From: Pseudidiomarina aquimaris
Lineage (GTDB): Bacteria; Pseudomonadota; Gammaproteobacteria; Enterobacterales; Alteromonadaceae
Direction: 5' to 3'
Assembly: GCF_003987395.1 (NCBI RefSeq)
Contig: NZ_PIPT01000001.1
Span: 62,001 to 126,000 of the forward strand
Length of the DNA stretch: 64,000 bases
In this document: positions 8,992-17,438 of the stretch, piece by piece
How positions within the stretch are numbered: position 1 is the stretch's first letter
Layout of the letters: each line of letters starts with the position of its first letter
Made by a program: the position numbers and the translations under genes
The notes under the pieces: generated by a model
What the model saw: the letters and a program-made list of their open reading frames with translations, nothing else
Databases searched by the model: none
Told to the model about the DNA's origin: nothing

Positions 8992-9047
8992 GCTTCCAGT
9001 GGTTGCAGAATAGCCGCATGTTCATTTTTGCTAAGGGTAGGGAATTT

Positions 9048-10481
9048 ATGCCGTGGCGTGGTACGCAAACTGTACTGGTAATTCTCATGGGGCTGTTTCT
9101 TGCAAGCTGTATTGCTATGGCAAGTGGTTTTTCAACGCCGCTCTATGCTTTTGGGCTCGGTCTGACGCCGTTAAGTGCTGGTTTCGCGGCGATGATTTGT
9201 TTTATCGGCTTTATTGTTACGCGTTACGCGGCGCTGCAGTTTCGTGATGAGCGCGACAGCAGCAAGTTCTGGCGCCGCCTCGTCGCAACCATCGGCGCTA
9301 TTTTATTAACCGCCATCGCCGACCATTTTTTACTGTTTTGGCTTGGCTGGGTGTCAGTAAGCCTCACCTTACACCGCTTGCTCGTGTTCTACCCCGAGCG
9401 TCCACGCGCACTGCTAGCAGCGCACAAAAAGTTTATCTTCGCGCGCATCGCCGAAACGCTATTGGCCGTAACCCTCGTCAGTCTTTACCTTGTGTATGAC
9501 ATTCATGCGATCAGTCAATTGCCGCAAATCAGCGACCCCAGTGTCAGCAACTGGCTGGCCTTCTTGCTGGTCACCGTAGCGGCGATGAAGTGTGCGCAAC
9601 TGCCGGTCCACGGCTGGTTGTTGCAGGTGGTCGAAGCGCCGACGCCAGTGTCGGCTTTGTTGCACGCCGGCATTATCAACCTTGGCGGTTACCTGTTATT
9701 GCAATTCGCGCCCTTATTGACGCCTGCCGAAGGGGCGCGCTGGTTACTCGCGATTGTCGCGGGGCTGAGCATGTTGGTGGCAGCATCGGTGACCATGACA
9801 CGGATCAGCGTCAAGGTGCGTTTGGCCTGGTCGACGGTGGCACAGATGGCGCTGATGCTGGTGGAGATCAGTCTCGGTTTCTATGCCTTGGCCGCGCTGC
9901 ACCTGCTCGCCCACTCATGCTACAAAGCCTACTCCTTTCTTTCGGCCGGAAGCGTGGTTGAACAGGGCGAACGGCAGCAGTTTGCGCAGCTTACCTTGCC
10001 TCGGGTTAAGGGACTGCTGTTGGCTTCGGTATTGGCATTGGCGCTGGTGGTTTTGGCCGCTTGGTTATTCGGCGCACAACTCTATTTTGCCCCGTGGTTA
10101 GCGGTCGGTATGGCGCTCGCGCTGTGGCTGGCGAGTGAAATCGACTACTTTGGCCGACGCCATAGTCTGCGCACGGCACTCATCGCTGCGTTTTGGCTTG
10201 CGCTTTATGTTGCCGGCGCATGGATCTTCACTTTGCTGCTGCCAGCGCCGTATTCGGGCCACTACCTGCTCGGCATCGATTTGTGGGTGTGCTTGGTGTT
10301 GCTGGGCATTGCCGCCGTGTATTTGTGGCTGTTGTACCGTCCGCGCCGTGCGCTCGGCCACCGGCTGTTTATCGCCTTGAATGCCGGCTTGTATCTGGAT
10401 GAATGGGCGACACGCTTTAGCTTACGGTTATGGCCGTTGCGCCTGCCCTCGACAACCCCTCGTAAAGGAGACCGCGCATGA
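9048..10481 (+). CDS. dabB: DabB, membrane subunit of DAB inorganic carbon pump
   Basis: About 478 aa with 12 or more hydrophobic helices in the proton-translocating NuoL/MrpA fold. Family segments include the Lys-rich CAQLPVHGWLLQVVEAPTPVSALLHAGIINLGGY loop (quoted in part: PTPVSALLHAG) and LAHSCYKAYSFLSAGSV. In the DAB system DabB passes protons and drives DabA to convert CO2 to bicarbonate one way. I prefer ATG 9048, preceded by GGTAGGGA at good spacing, over the in-frame TTG at 9003 or ATG at 9018. The stop overlaps the dabA start (ATGA). Confidence 0.88.
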   Translation: MPWRGTQTVLVILMGLFLASCIAMASGFSTPLYAFGLGLTPLSAGFAAMICFIGFIVTRYAALQFRDERDSSKFWRRLVATIGAILLTAIADHFLLFWLGWVSVSLTLHRLLVFYPERPRALLAAHKKFIFARIAETLLAVTLVSLYLVYDIHAISQLPQISDPSVSNWLAFLLVTVAAMKCAQLPVHGWLLQVVEAPTPVSALLHAGIINLGGYLLLQFAPLLTPAEGARWLLAIVAGLSMLVAASVTMTRISVKVRLAWSTVAQMALMLVEISLGFYALAALHLLAHSCYKAYSFLSAGSVVEQGERQQFAQLTLPRVKGLLLASVLALALVVLAAWLFGAQLYFAPWLAVGMALALWLASEIDYFGRRHSLRTALIAAFWLALYVAGAWIFTLLLPAPYSGHYLLGIDLWVCLVLLGIAAVYLWLLYRPRRALGHRLFIALNAGLYLDEWATRFSLRLWPLRLPSTTPRKGDRA

Positions 10482-12952
10482 GTCAGTTGACGTTACAAGA
10501 ATTAGGCCAGCAAGTCTGTAAGCGCGTGGCCCCCGTGTGGCCGCTGCCGCGCAGTATTGCGGTGAACCCATGGTGGCAGCATCGAGAGGCGTCCATACGT
10601 GAAGTTGCTGAATATGAGCAAACCCATAAAAACGTACGCTTGTTGATGCCGGCGAGCTATTACCAGCAACGTTGGCTGCGTGAGATCCAACCGGAACATT
10701 TGGCGCAAGCGGCGCAAGAGCATGGTTTGCAGCAGTCGGCACAGCAACTGCTGCAGGCGTTACAAACCATGGACAGCAGCGCGGGCGCACTGCCGAGCAT
10801 TGCCGAGGTGATGAATAGCGGGCAGGAACGTACGCGGACGTTGCCGTGGCGCACGGAAATCGTGCATCAGCTGAGTCAGTTTTGTGCGCTGTGGGTCAAT
10901 TATCCAGAGCAATTTAATGGCGCGGACAGTGCCGATGCGTTGTATTTGGCGTGGCTTGATATCGTTCGCCATGACCGCGGCATCGAACTGTTGGTCGGTG
11001 AGCGGCGCGTGGAAGAGGAACTTGCGACATTGCCACGCAGCAGTGCGGAGTTGTGGCAACTGATTGCCGAGGAGATCCCCTTGAGTATGCCTGAGCAGCT
11101 GGATGCTTGGTTACAGGTAGCCTTACATGATATCTACGGCTGGGCCAGCGTGTTTGCGCAGCGGCGTTGGGCGCGCGAACTCGAGAACAGCGAGAATGTG
11201 TATGACGAGCTGGACCAACTGCTTGCCATCCGTGTGGCGTGGGAGCTGGTCTGTTGGCGCCTGAGTAACGCGACGCAACGGGAACGCTTTGTGGATGCTT
11301 ATCAGTCGCTCGCTGAGCGGCGTGCACAAACCGTGCACGAGCAGGAGGTGCTATGGGTGTGGCAACGCGCGCTGGAGCTGAGCTATCAAACTTCGTTAGC
11401 GCAGCAGTTGGGCCAATTGCAACCAGTCACATCAGGCGCGCCGCAATTGCAGGCAGTGTTTTGTATCGATGTGCGCTCGGAGCCGATGCGCCGTGCGCTC
11501 GAAGCACAGGATAAAGGCATTCAGACTTTTGGTTTTGCCGGCTTCTTTGGCTTGCCGGTCGATTATCAGGTCAGCGAGAGCTTAGTGAAGCCGCAATTGC
11601 CGGGCTTGCTCGCCCCGCAATTTCGCGTGACCCAAAAACAGGACGCAGCAGCGCAGGCCCAACGTACCCACAGCTGGCGTGCCGCAAGCTGGCACCGCTC
11701 GTTGGAAAGCCCAGCGGGCGCCTATGGCTGGGTCGAAATGAGCGGCCTCGCCAAAATCTGGAAGCTGCTCGAACGCAGCCTCTGGCCCAAACCCCAAGCC
11801 CGCATCGGCAGCGAAGTCATCCGCCCCCGCGAATGGCAGATAACAAAGAGAGGGCAGCCCTCTCTTTGCGAGCGGGCGGCGGCGCGGGCGGCGGCGGAGC
11901 CGGCGTCGGATGCAGAGCTGGCGGGGCTTGCGGCGAATGCGCTGCGCGGAATGGGGCTGACGGAGAATTTCGCGCGGCAGGTGCTGATTGTCGGTCATAG
12001 TGCTTGCGTGGCGAATAACCCGCATGCCGCAAGCCTTGACTGTGGCGCTTGTGGCGGGCAATCGGGTGAAGTAAATGCGCGGGTGTTGGTGCAGCTATTT
12101 AATAGGGCAGAGGTGCGGCGAATTTTGGCTGCCGAACACGGCATTACCATTCCGCAATCAACGCTGTTTTTGCCGGCGCTGCATGACACGACCCAGCAGG
12201 TTTTGCGCGTGCTGAGCACGGATTCGGAGACGAAAAACAGCGCGGACTCTGCACATAAAGGTGACACTCAACAGCTCGAAAAATGGCTGGAAAAAGCCAG
12301 CACCTCTGCCCAAAAAGAACAACGCGGTCGACTCGCCGATAAACCGCGCGCGGCGAAAGCGCTACAGCAGCGGGCGGCAAATTGGGCGGAACTGCGCCCA
12401 GAGTGGGGCTTAGCCCGCAACGCAGCGATCATTTTTGCGCCGCGCGAAGCGACCGCCAAAGGCCACTTCGACGCACGGGCGTTCCTACATACGTACTATG
12501 CCGAGCGTGATCCCGAGCAAGCGGTATTAACTCAGCTGATGACCGCACCGATGGTGGTCGCGCATTGGATCAACATGCAGTACTACGGCTCAATGACGGC
12601 TCCGCAAACCTTCGGCAGCGGCAACAAAATGCTGCACAACGTGGTGGCCGATGGCGTGGGCGTGTTCGAAGGCAATGGTGGAGACCTGCGCATCGGTTTG
12701 GCGCGTCAATCGCTGCATGATGGCAAAGATTGGTATCACCAGCCACTGCGCCTCACCGTGGTCATCGCGGCGTCGATCAGCGCTATCGATAAAGTCATCG
12801 CTGAACAAAAGGTGGTACGCGAATTAGTCGAAAATGAATGGCTGTATCTATGGCAATGGGAACCCACAACAGGCGACCTGCAGCAGCGCAACGCCGCAGG
12901 CTGGCAAGCAATTTCAAAACTACAGGAGACGCAACATGACCTTGCGATTTAA
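10478..12952 (+). CDS. dabA: DabA, zinc subunit of DAB inorganic carbon pump (DUF2309)
   Basis: 824 aa cytoplasmic-side protein with a beta-carbonic-anhydrase-like zinc site. The ligands are visible as C329-x-D331 (in FCIDVRSEP) and H507 ... C522 (in VGHSACVANNP and LDCGACGG). The 15-residue spacing of the second pair equals that of the characterised Halothiobacillus DabA2 (H524/C539). A strong AAGGAG site precedes the ATG. With DabB it forms an energised CO2-trapping complex at the inner membrane. A low-complexity, Ala-rich and very GC-rich insert with a perfect hairpin lies just before the H507 segment. Confidence 0.92.
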   Translation: MSQLTLQELGQQVCKRVAPVWPLPRSIAVNPWWQHREASIREVAEYEQTHKNVRLLMPASYYQQRWLREIQPEHLAQAAQEHGLQQSAQQLLQALQTMDSSAGALPSIAEVMNSGQERTRTLPWRTEIVHQLSQFCALWVNYPEQFNGADSADALYLAWLDIVRHDRGIELLVGERRVEEELATLPRSSAELWQLIAEEIPLSMPEQLDAWLQVALHDIYGWASVFAQRRWARELENSENVYDELDQLLAIRVAWELVCWRLSNATQRERFVDAYQSLAERRAQTVHEQEVLWVWQRALELSYQTSLAQQLGQLQPVTSGAPQLQAVFCIDVRSEPMRRALEAQDKGIQTFGFAGFFGLPVDYQVSESLVKPQLPGLLAPQFRVTQKQDAAAQAQRTHSWRAASWHRSLESPAGAYGWVEMSGLAKIWKLLERSLWPKPQARIGSEVIRPREWQITKRGQPSLCERAAARAAAEPASDAELAGLAANALRGMGLTENFARQVLIVGHSACVANNPHAASLDCGACGGQSGEVNARVLVQLFNRAEVRRILAAEHGITIPQSTLFLPALHDTTQQVLRVLSTDSETKNSADSAHKGDTQQLEKWLEKASTSAQKEQRGRLADKPRAAKALQQRAANWAELRPEWGLARNAAIIFAPREATAKGHFDARAFLHTYYAERDPEQAVLTQLMTAPMVVAHWINMQYYGSMTAPQTFGSGNKMLHNVVADGVGVFEGNGGDLRIGLARQSLHDGKDWYHQPLRLTVVIAASISAIDKVIAEQKVVRELVENEWLYLWQWEPTTGDLQQRNAAGWQAISKLQETQHDLAI
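11844..11868. repeat. perfect 11-bp hairpin inside dabA
   Basis: Arms CAAAGAGAGGG (11844-11854) and CCCTCTCTTTG (11858-11868) with a 3-nt loop CAG. It encodes the ITKRGQPSLCER stretch and is followed by about 35 bases of nearly pure G/C. This looks like an inserted small palindromic element or slippage product that stayed in frame. Confidence 0.75.
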
Positions 12953-13562
12953 TGCGGAAAAGCCCAAAGAGTTGCGCCATATTGGTCGCATCCTAGAGCT
13001 CGGCGGCATTGTCGCCTTGCCGACAGATATTGCTTACGGCGTAGCCGCTGATGCGAGCAATGTTGAAGCGGTAAAAAGTGCGTATGCGGTGCTCGAGCGG
13101 CCGATCGGTGAACCGTCCATCGTGCACCTTGGTCATCCGCGGCAGCTCAAGGATTGGGCGGTCGATATTCCCGCCGTGGCGGAGAAACTGGTCAAGGAGC
13201 ACTGGCCCGGGGCGCTAACCCTCATACTGCACCGTCACCCCCATGTATCGCCACTTATCACGGGCGGCGGCCATAGCATCGCATTGCGGGTGCCTGCGCA
13301 GGAGCAATTGCGTGAGCTGCTTAGCAATTTCAATTTAGGGATCATCGTGCCGTCGATTGGCGACGACTATTGCACGGCTGAAGACGCGCATAAGTTACTT
13401 GATGGCAAAATTGACGGGGTGTTAGACAGTGGCGAGTGCAGCGCTAATGCGAAGTCTACGATTCTCGATTTACGCGGCAAGCAGCCCATCATCACCCGTG
13501 AGGGAAGTGTGCCGGCAGCGGCCTTAGCTGCGCTGCTCGGCACGGAGCTAGAAATAGCTTAG
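12936..13562 (+). CDS. Sua5/YciO/YrdC family protein, divergent
   Basis: 208 aa. The YrdC fold is recognisable from GGIVALPTDIAYGVAADAS, HWPGALTLIL, IALRVPAQ and a C-terminal STILDL...ITREGSV. TsaC/Sua5 enzymes make threonylcarbamoyl-AMP for tRNA t6A. Two canonical active-site features differ here: the lysine of the KRP motif is Glu (LERPIGEPS) and the usual S-A-N segment reads VPSIGDDYC. This is therefore probably a YciO-like paralogue, not the t6A enzyme. ATG 12936 follows AGGAG and overlaps dabA by 17 bp, so it is probably in the dab operon. Confidence 0.8.
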   Translation: MTLRFNAEKPKELRHIGRILELGGIVALPTDIAYGVAADASNVEAVKSAYAVLERPIGEPSIVHLGHPRQLKDWAVDIPAVAEKLVKEHWPGALTLILHRHPHVSPLITGGGHSIALRVPAQEQLRELLSNFNLGIIVPSIGDDYCTAEDAHKLLDGKIDGVLDSGECSANAKSTILDLRGKQPIITREGSVPAAALAALLGTELEIA

Positions 13563-14620
13563 GCGACCGCTGAACCGAGTAATTTCAGGGTTGCCGCATC
13601 GGCGTCGAGTTCAACCACATGGCCAACCGGGAGAATATGGTTGTCGCGAATGTGGCCGAACTGGGCGCCGGTGTAGGTGGGCACGCCTAACGGCTTGAAG
13701 TAGTGCTCAAATACTTCGTGCAGGGTAAAGCTACCGAAACCGCCGCCTGGATCGCACTCGGTGCAATGGCCAAAGACAATGCCAGCAACGCCTTCTAAAT
13801 GCCCAGCTAATTGTAATTGCGACAAGAAGCGGTCGATGCGGTAAATGTTTTCACCGACATCCTCGAGCATCAAAATTTTGCCCTTGAGGTCAGGGAAGTA
13901 AGGCGTTCCGCAGAGACTGGTTAATACGGTCAGGTTACCGCCCACGAGTACACCTTGCGCCGTACCGCTATTCACCGTGGTGGTGCGGTTACTCATCATG
14001 GTCAAGGTTTCTTCTTTTTCTTTGTAGTTGCGCATGGTGGTTGATTTGCCGTCCATGATCACATCACGGAACTGTTGCGCTTGGAAATCCGCCCAATACG
14101 AGAAGCCATTAGGGCCATGAAATGACACCATGCCGGTTTTCACGTACAACGCGTTCATCAATGAGGTGATGTCGCTGTAGCCAAGCAGAACTTTGTTGTT
14201 GGCGCGAATCATATCGTAGTCGAGCAGAGGTAAAATACGATTACAGCCCCAGCCGCCGCGCACCGCAATCACAGCATCTACGCTGTCATCGGCAAAGGCC
14301 TTGTTGACGTCTTCGGCGCGCTCGGCGTCGGTTCCGGACAAATAGCCATGACGGCCAAATACGTATTCGCCAAGCTCAACGTTAAAGCCCAGGGCCTCAA
14401 ACGATTCTTTGGCAATCAGCACGTGGTGGCGATCCAACACCGCACTGGCAGGCGCCACCATACGTACCGTGTCACCTCTTTTCAGGCGCTTGGGTAAACG
14501 CCCAGCGCCGAGGCCGCTGCCTTGCTGGAATAGCGGCGCATTGGCCAGCGCGCTAGGCGATAAAACAGAGGTTGCTACCGCACCGGCGGCTAGCGTTTTC
14601 ATAAACGATCTGCGATCCAT
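13559..14620 (-). CDS. LD-carboxypeptidase, S66 family, Tat-exported
   Basis: 353 aa. The N-terminus MDRRSFMKTLAAGAVATS is a twin-arginine signal. The mature enzyme shows S66 features: RLKRGDTVRMVAPAS, AVRGGWGCNRILPLLD, the nucleophile elbow LLGYSDITSL, and LMLEDVGENIYRIDRFL with a downstream FGHCTECDPG. Such enzymes remove the terminal D-Ala from murein tetrapeptides during recycling. Classical LdcA is cytoplasmic, so Tat export is notable and suggests action in the periplasm. The 3' end overlaps the Sua5-like gene by 4 bp (convergent). Confidence 0.87.
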   Translation of the reverse strand: MDRRSFMKTLAAGAVATSVLSPSALANAPLFQQGSGLGAGRLPKRLKRGDTVRMVAPASAVLDRHHVLIAKESFEALGFNVELGEYVFGRHGYLSGTDAERAEDVNKAFADDSVDAVIAVRGGWGCNRILPLLDYDMIRANNKVLLGYSDITSLMNALYVKTGMVSFHGPNGFSYWADFQAQQFRDVIMDGKSTTMRNYKEKEETLTMMSNRTTTVNSGTAQGVLVGGNLTVLTSLCGTPYFPDLKGKILMLEDVGENIYRIDRFLSQLQLAGHLEGVAGIVFGHCTECDPGGGFGSFTLHEVFEHYFKPLGVPTYTGAQFGHIRDNHILPVGHVVELDADAATLKLLGSAVA

Positions 14621-14753
14621 GACAAGGTCACCTTTTGTTGGTCTTAGTTTTGTGCCTGTTCAACGACTGTCAGTTGACGCCGATTCGACGTAACCGTTAC
14701 GCTCAATCCTAGTAATAATTTATTAGTAATTGAACCCTAGAGTGCAATAAAAA

Positions 14754-16151
14754 ATGAAAAAAAGCTTTCAAAGCCTTATCGCAAGTGTAGTTGTCAGTGC
14801 CAGTATGACGCTGAGCGTAGCAGCGCAAGCGCACGAAAACCATCAACATAAAGTTGAAATGCTACCAGGCCTCGACCAACAGCAGATTCGCTTAGCAGAT
14901 ATTGAACCCTTGATCCGCCGCGTTAAACGCAGCGAAGTAATCACCACCAAGCAGGTGGGCGAGTCCTATCAAGGTCGGCCGATTTATCGTTTCAGCGTCG
15001 GCAACGGCGATACCGTGGTATTAATGTGGTCGCAAATGCACGGTGACGAATCGACCGCAACCCCAGCACTGTTCGATCTCATGCACAAGATTGAAAAGGA
15101 CGCGACCTGGCGTGAGCACTGGGCCGACAAAATCACCTTGCACATGATACCGATGGTTAACCCTGATGGCGCCGAACTAGCTCAGCGTTATAACGTTCAA
15201 GGCATCGACGTGAATCGCGATGCGCGCGCGCTACAAACCCCAGAAGGGCGTGTATTGATGGCGCAAGGCCGTGAGCTGAAGCCAGACTTTGGCTTTAACC
15301 TGCATGACCAAAGTCGCTACTACGAAGTGGGCAATACCGGCAAGCCAGCCACGATCTCGTTGCTTGCACCAGCGTTCAATCACGCCAAGGACATCAATGA
15401 CAAACGTCACCGCGCGATGCAGCTCATCGGTGATATGAAAGCGGTCGGCGATCGCATCATCCCTGGGCACATGGGTCGCTACAACGACACCTTCGCTCCG
15501 CGTGCGTTTGGCGATAACTTCTCGGCGATGGGCATCAGCACCATTTTGATCGAATCGGGCGCGTTTCCGAACGATCCTAATCGGCAGAAAGCCCGTGCGG
15601 TAAACGTCGCGATGCTCATTGAAGCGATCGATAGCATTGCCGGTGAACACTACGCCGAGCAAACGCTAGAGCCGTATCACAGCATTCCGATGAACAATTC
15701 AAATAGCTTCAAAGATGTAATTTTGGAGCAAGTGCTAGTGCGTGATAGCGGCCACGAATATCGTGTCGATATCGGTATCAATCGCAGCAGCGATGCGCGA
15801 CAAAACGGCTACATCCGCGAAGTGGGCGACTTGTCAGTGTTCCCAGCATTTGATCGCTATGACACCAACGAATACGTATATCAGGCTGGCAAAGCCTACG
15901 AGCTACCAGCTTCTGGCGAGGCTTTAGCTTTGTCGCATCACGAATATCTCGATTTACTCAAGCAGGGCTACACCCATTTTGTCGGTGCTGACGCCATGCT
16001 CAATGTACGCACGCATTTGCCGGTGTTGGTGAATCCGCGCGATGTCCCTGGCTCACGCCCCCAACAACGGCAAAACGCTACTTTTTTGTTGAATAAGCAA
16101 GGTGAGGTAGCGCTAGCCGTGTTGGCGGGAGTGGTTATTCAACTGCAGTAA
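14754..16151 (+). CDS. exported M14 zinc carboxypeptidase
   Basis: 465 aa with a Sec signal (MKKSFQSLIASVVVSASMTLSVAAQA). The M14 domain has HGDE (zinc ligands H and E, in MWSQMHGDEST), the substrate-binding DVNRDAR, a third zinc ligand in FGFNLHDQS and a catalytic Glu in STILIESGAF. A C-terminal extension of about 170 residues is of unknown role. Next to a divergent exported LD-carboxypeptidase, it could act on peptidoglycan peptides or on external peptides. Confidence 0.87.
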   Translation: MKKSFQSLIASVVVSASMTLSVAAQAHENHQHKVEMLPGLDQQQIRLADIEPLIRRVKRSEVITTKQVGESYQGRPIYRFSVGNGDTVVLMWSQMHGDESTATPALFDLMHKIEKDATWREHWADKITLHMIPMVNPDGAELAQRYNVQGIDVNRDARALQTPEGRVLMAQGRELKPDFGFNLHDQSRYYEVGNTGKPATISLLAPAFNHAKDINDKRHRAMQLIGDMKAVGDRIIPGHMGRYNDTFAPRAFGDNFSAMGISTILIESGAFPNDPNRQKARAVNVAMLIEAIDSIAGEHYAEQTLEPYHSIPMNNSNSFKDVILEQVLVRDSGHEYRVDIGINRSSDARQNGYIREVGDLSVFPAFDRYDTNEYVYQAGKAYELPASGEALALSHHEYLDLLKQGYTHFVGADAMLNVRTHLPVLVNPRDVPGSRPQQRQNATFLLNKQGEVALAVLAGVVIQLQ

Positions 16152-16171
16152 AAGCCGTTATTCGTTGTTCG

Positions 16172-16462
16172 TTATTCGAGGGGCGGGTGCTGTCTTTGGT
16201 GCAGCACCCGTAGCACGTAGATAGTAGTGGCTTGTGCCGTTACGTCGGCGGTGTAGAGAACCAAAAGCGATAGCGTAGGTAGAACAAGCAAGCGACCGGG
16301 TAGATTTTGGCGCTGAACGCCAAGCTCAGGGAAACGCTCGAGCCGTTGAATAGCTTCAGTCAAATAGGTATCAGCGCGCTCTGCGGCTAATGGGTTCTCC
16401 GCATGAATGAAGCGATAGAATTCAAAGCGATCATTTAGGGCATCCTTCTCCCAGTAGATCAT
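16172..16462 (-). CDS. RelE/ParE-superfamily toxin
   Basis: 96 aa: WEKDALNDRFEFYRFIHAENPLAAERADTY followed by RLERFPELG, a typical ParE/RelE core, with a C-terminal strand TIYVLRVLHQRQHP. One base separates it from the antitoxin stop. Likely a ribosome-dependent mRNA interferase or gyrase poison; the residues do not decide which. Confidence 0.8.
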   Translation of the reverse strand: MIYWEKDALNDRFEFYRFIHAENPLAAERADTYLTEAIQRLERFPELGVQRQNLPGRLLVLPTLSLLVLYTADVTAQATTIYVLRVLHQRQHPPLE

Positions 16463-16463
16463 G

Positions 16464-16754
16464 TTAAGTATCCTTACCCGTTGGTTGCGCTAACGCTTGT
16501 TTAAAAGTTCGCATGCGCTCGTTGGCAGTGTCAGCGTCGATAAATTCGGCTTCACCGCGCTCGAGTTTTGCGTATGCTCGCTGAACTTCTTTGGCTAACC
16601 ACTCGTCATGAGAGCTTTTTAAACGCTGTTGCTCTGCCAACAATTCTGTATGCCGACGACAGGCCTCGCTTAGCGTCATTCCTTGACTCTCAGCCATTTC
16701 TTGCGCGAGACGCTTCGTCTCTTCATCGATGCGGAATTGAATACGCGTTTCCAT
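16464..16754 (-). CDS. RelB/DinJ-like antitoxin
   Basis: 96 aa from ATG 16754, chosen because AGGAG lies 5 bp upstream; the longer frame to 16808 adds an unlikely Cys/Tyr-rich lead. The N-terminal METRIQFRIDEETKRLAQEMAESQGMTLSEA is a ribbon-helix-helix of the RelB/DinJ type. The C-terminal helices should wrap the toxin encoded 1 bp downstream. Confidence 0.82.
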   Translation of the reverse strand: METRIQFRIDEETKRLAQEMAESQGMTLSEACRRHTELLAEQQRLKSSHDEWLAKEVQRAYAKLERGEAEFIDADTANERMRTFKQALAQPTGKDT

Positions 16755-16823
16755 AACTGCTCCTGCGTAGCATTTGTAAGTCCAATATGTACACACAAAT
16801 GTTAGCACAGGAGCCGTGGTTTG

Positions 16824-17279
16824 CTAGTTGTTATCACCTTTCTTTTTGTCCGATTTTTTCGGTTTATCAGCTTCGGCGCTTCCGTCGTCAGCTTCGGCAG
16901 CACCTTTTTTCAATGTGATGTCGCCGTATTTGGTGCGACCAGGGCGCTTGCGCTTGGTGGCATCGGCACCTTCTTTTTGTTGCACGGTGTGAGCAGCCTC
17001 GTGGGCTTCTTCGCGGGCTAAATCACCGACACCATCGACATCACCAAGACCATCACCGTCATCGTCGTCATCAAGATAATCAGGGTCTGGCGCTTTGGCT
17101 TTCACCGTATCCGCCAGTGCCTTACCGGCTTTAAATTTACCAGCACGCTGCGTGTCTTTGATTTCTTTACCAGTTTGTGGATTGCGATCGGTTTCTTGCT
17201 CGGCTTGCGCTTGGTCTTGTGCGAAGGCAGAGCCTGTTAGAGCAAGGCTTACAGCCATAATGAGAGTTGCGATTTTCAT
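16824..17279 (-). CDS. secreted mosaic protein with HU-arm-like, HExxH and tail-tube-like segments
   Basis: 151 aa with a Sec signal ending AFA. Three pieces look borrowed. RNPQTGKEI ... FKAGKALADTVK (about 32-60) matches the DNA-binding arm and last helix of histone-like HU, without HU's dimerisation helices. EEAHEAAHTVQQ holds a zinc-protease-type HExxH as in DUF4157-like proteins. RPGRTKYGDITLKKG resembles a strand of T4 gp19-like tail-tube proteins. Between them lies an Asp-rich DDDDDGDGLGDVDG segment; the tail is Lys-rich. A consensus AGGAGGT precedes the start. No overall family recognised and no function assigned. Confidence 0.55.
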   Translation of the reverse strand: MKIATLIMAVSLALTGSAFAQDQAQAEQETDRNPQTGKEIKDTQRAGKFKAGKALADTVKAKAPDPDYLDDDDDGDGLGDVDGVGDLAREEAHEAAHTVQQKEGADATKRKRPGRTKYGDITLKKGAAEADDGSAEADKPKKSDKKKGDNN

Positions 17280-17350
17280 GGGGTACCTCCTGCATAGAGT
17301 ATCTATAGGTATAACCCATGCTCAGAAATTAACCAAATCTTGAAAGAGCA

Positions 17351-17400
17351 AAAGCCCTGCAAAGGGACTTTAAGCTGAAGCGAAGATAGCTATAGTGAAA
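17351..17400 (+). promoter_or_regulatory. hairpin plus GCTATAGTGAAA box upstream of BON gene
   Basis: A small hairpin (AAAGCCC / GGGaCTTT, 17351-17371) is followed by GCTATAGTGAAA at 17389-17400, where TATAGT could be a -10. Exactly the same 12 bases occur 54 bp before the second BON gene at 63722, also behind a hairpin. The shared box suggests common control. Confidence 0.5.
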
Positions 17401-17438
17401 TCGAACCAAGCAATTGGGAACAACTAGGAGGAACTATT

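Noticed and set aside
10914-11327. 137-aa and other long frames antisense to dabA
   Set aside because: Expected in GC-rich coding DNA; composition rich in Arg/Pro/His and no family pattern.
11844-11868. Intrinsic terminator within dabA
   Set aside because: Perfect stem but followed by G/C, not T; inside an intact reading frame.
12936-13562. TsaC/Sua5 t6A synthase name
   Set aside because: Key lysine and SAN motif are missing, so only the superfamily is assigned.
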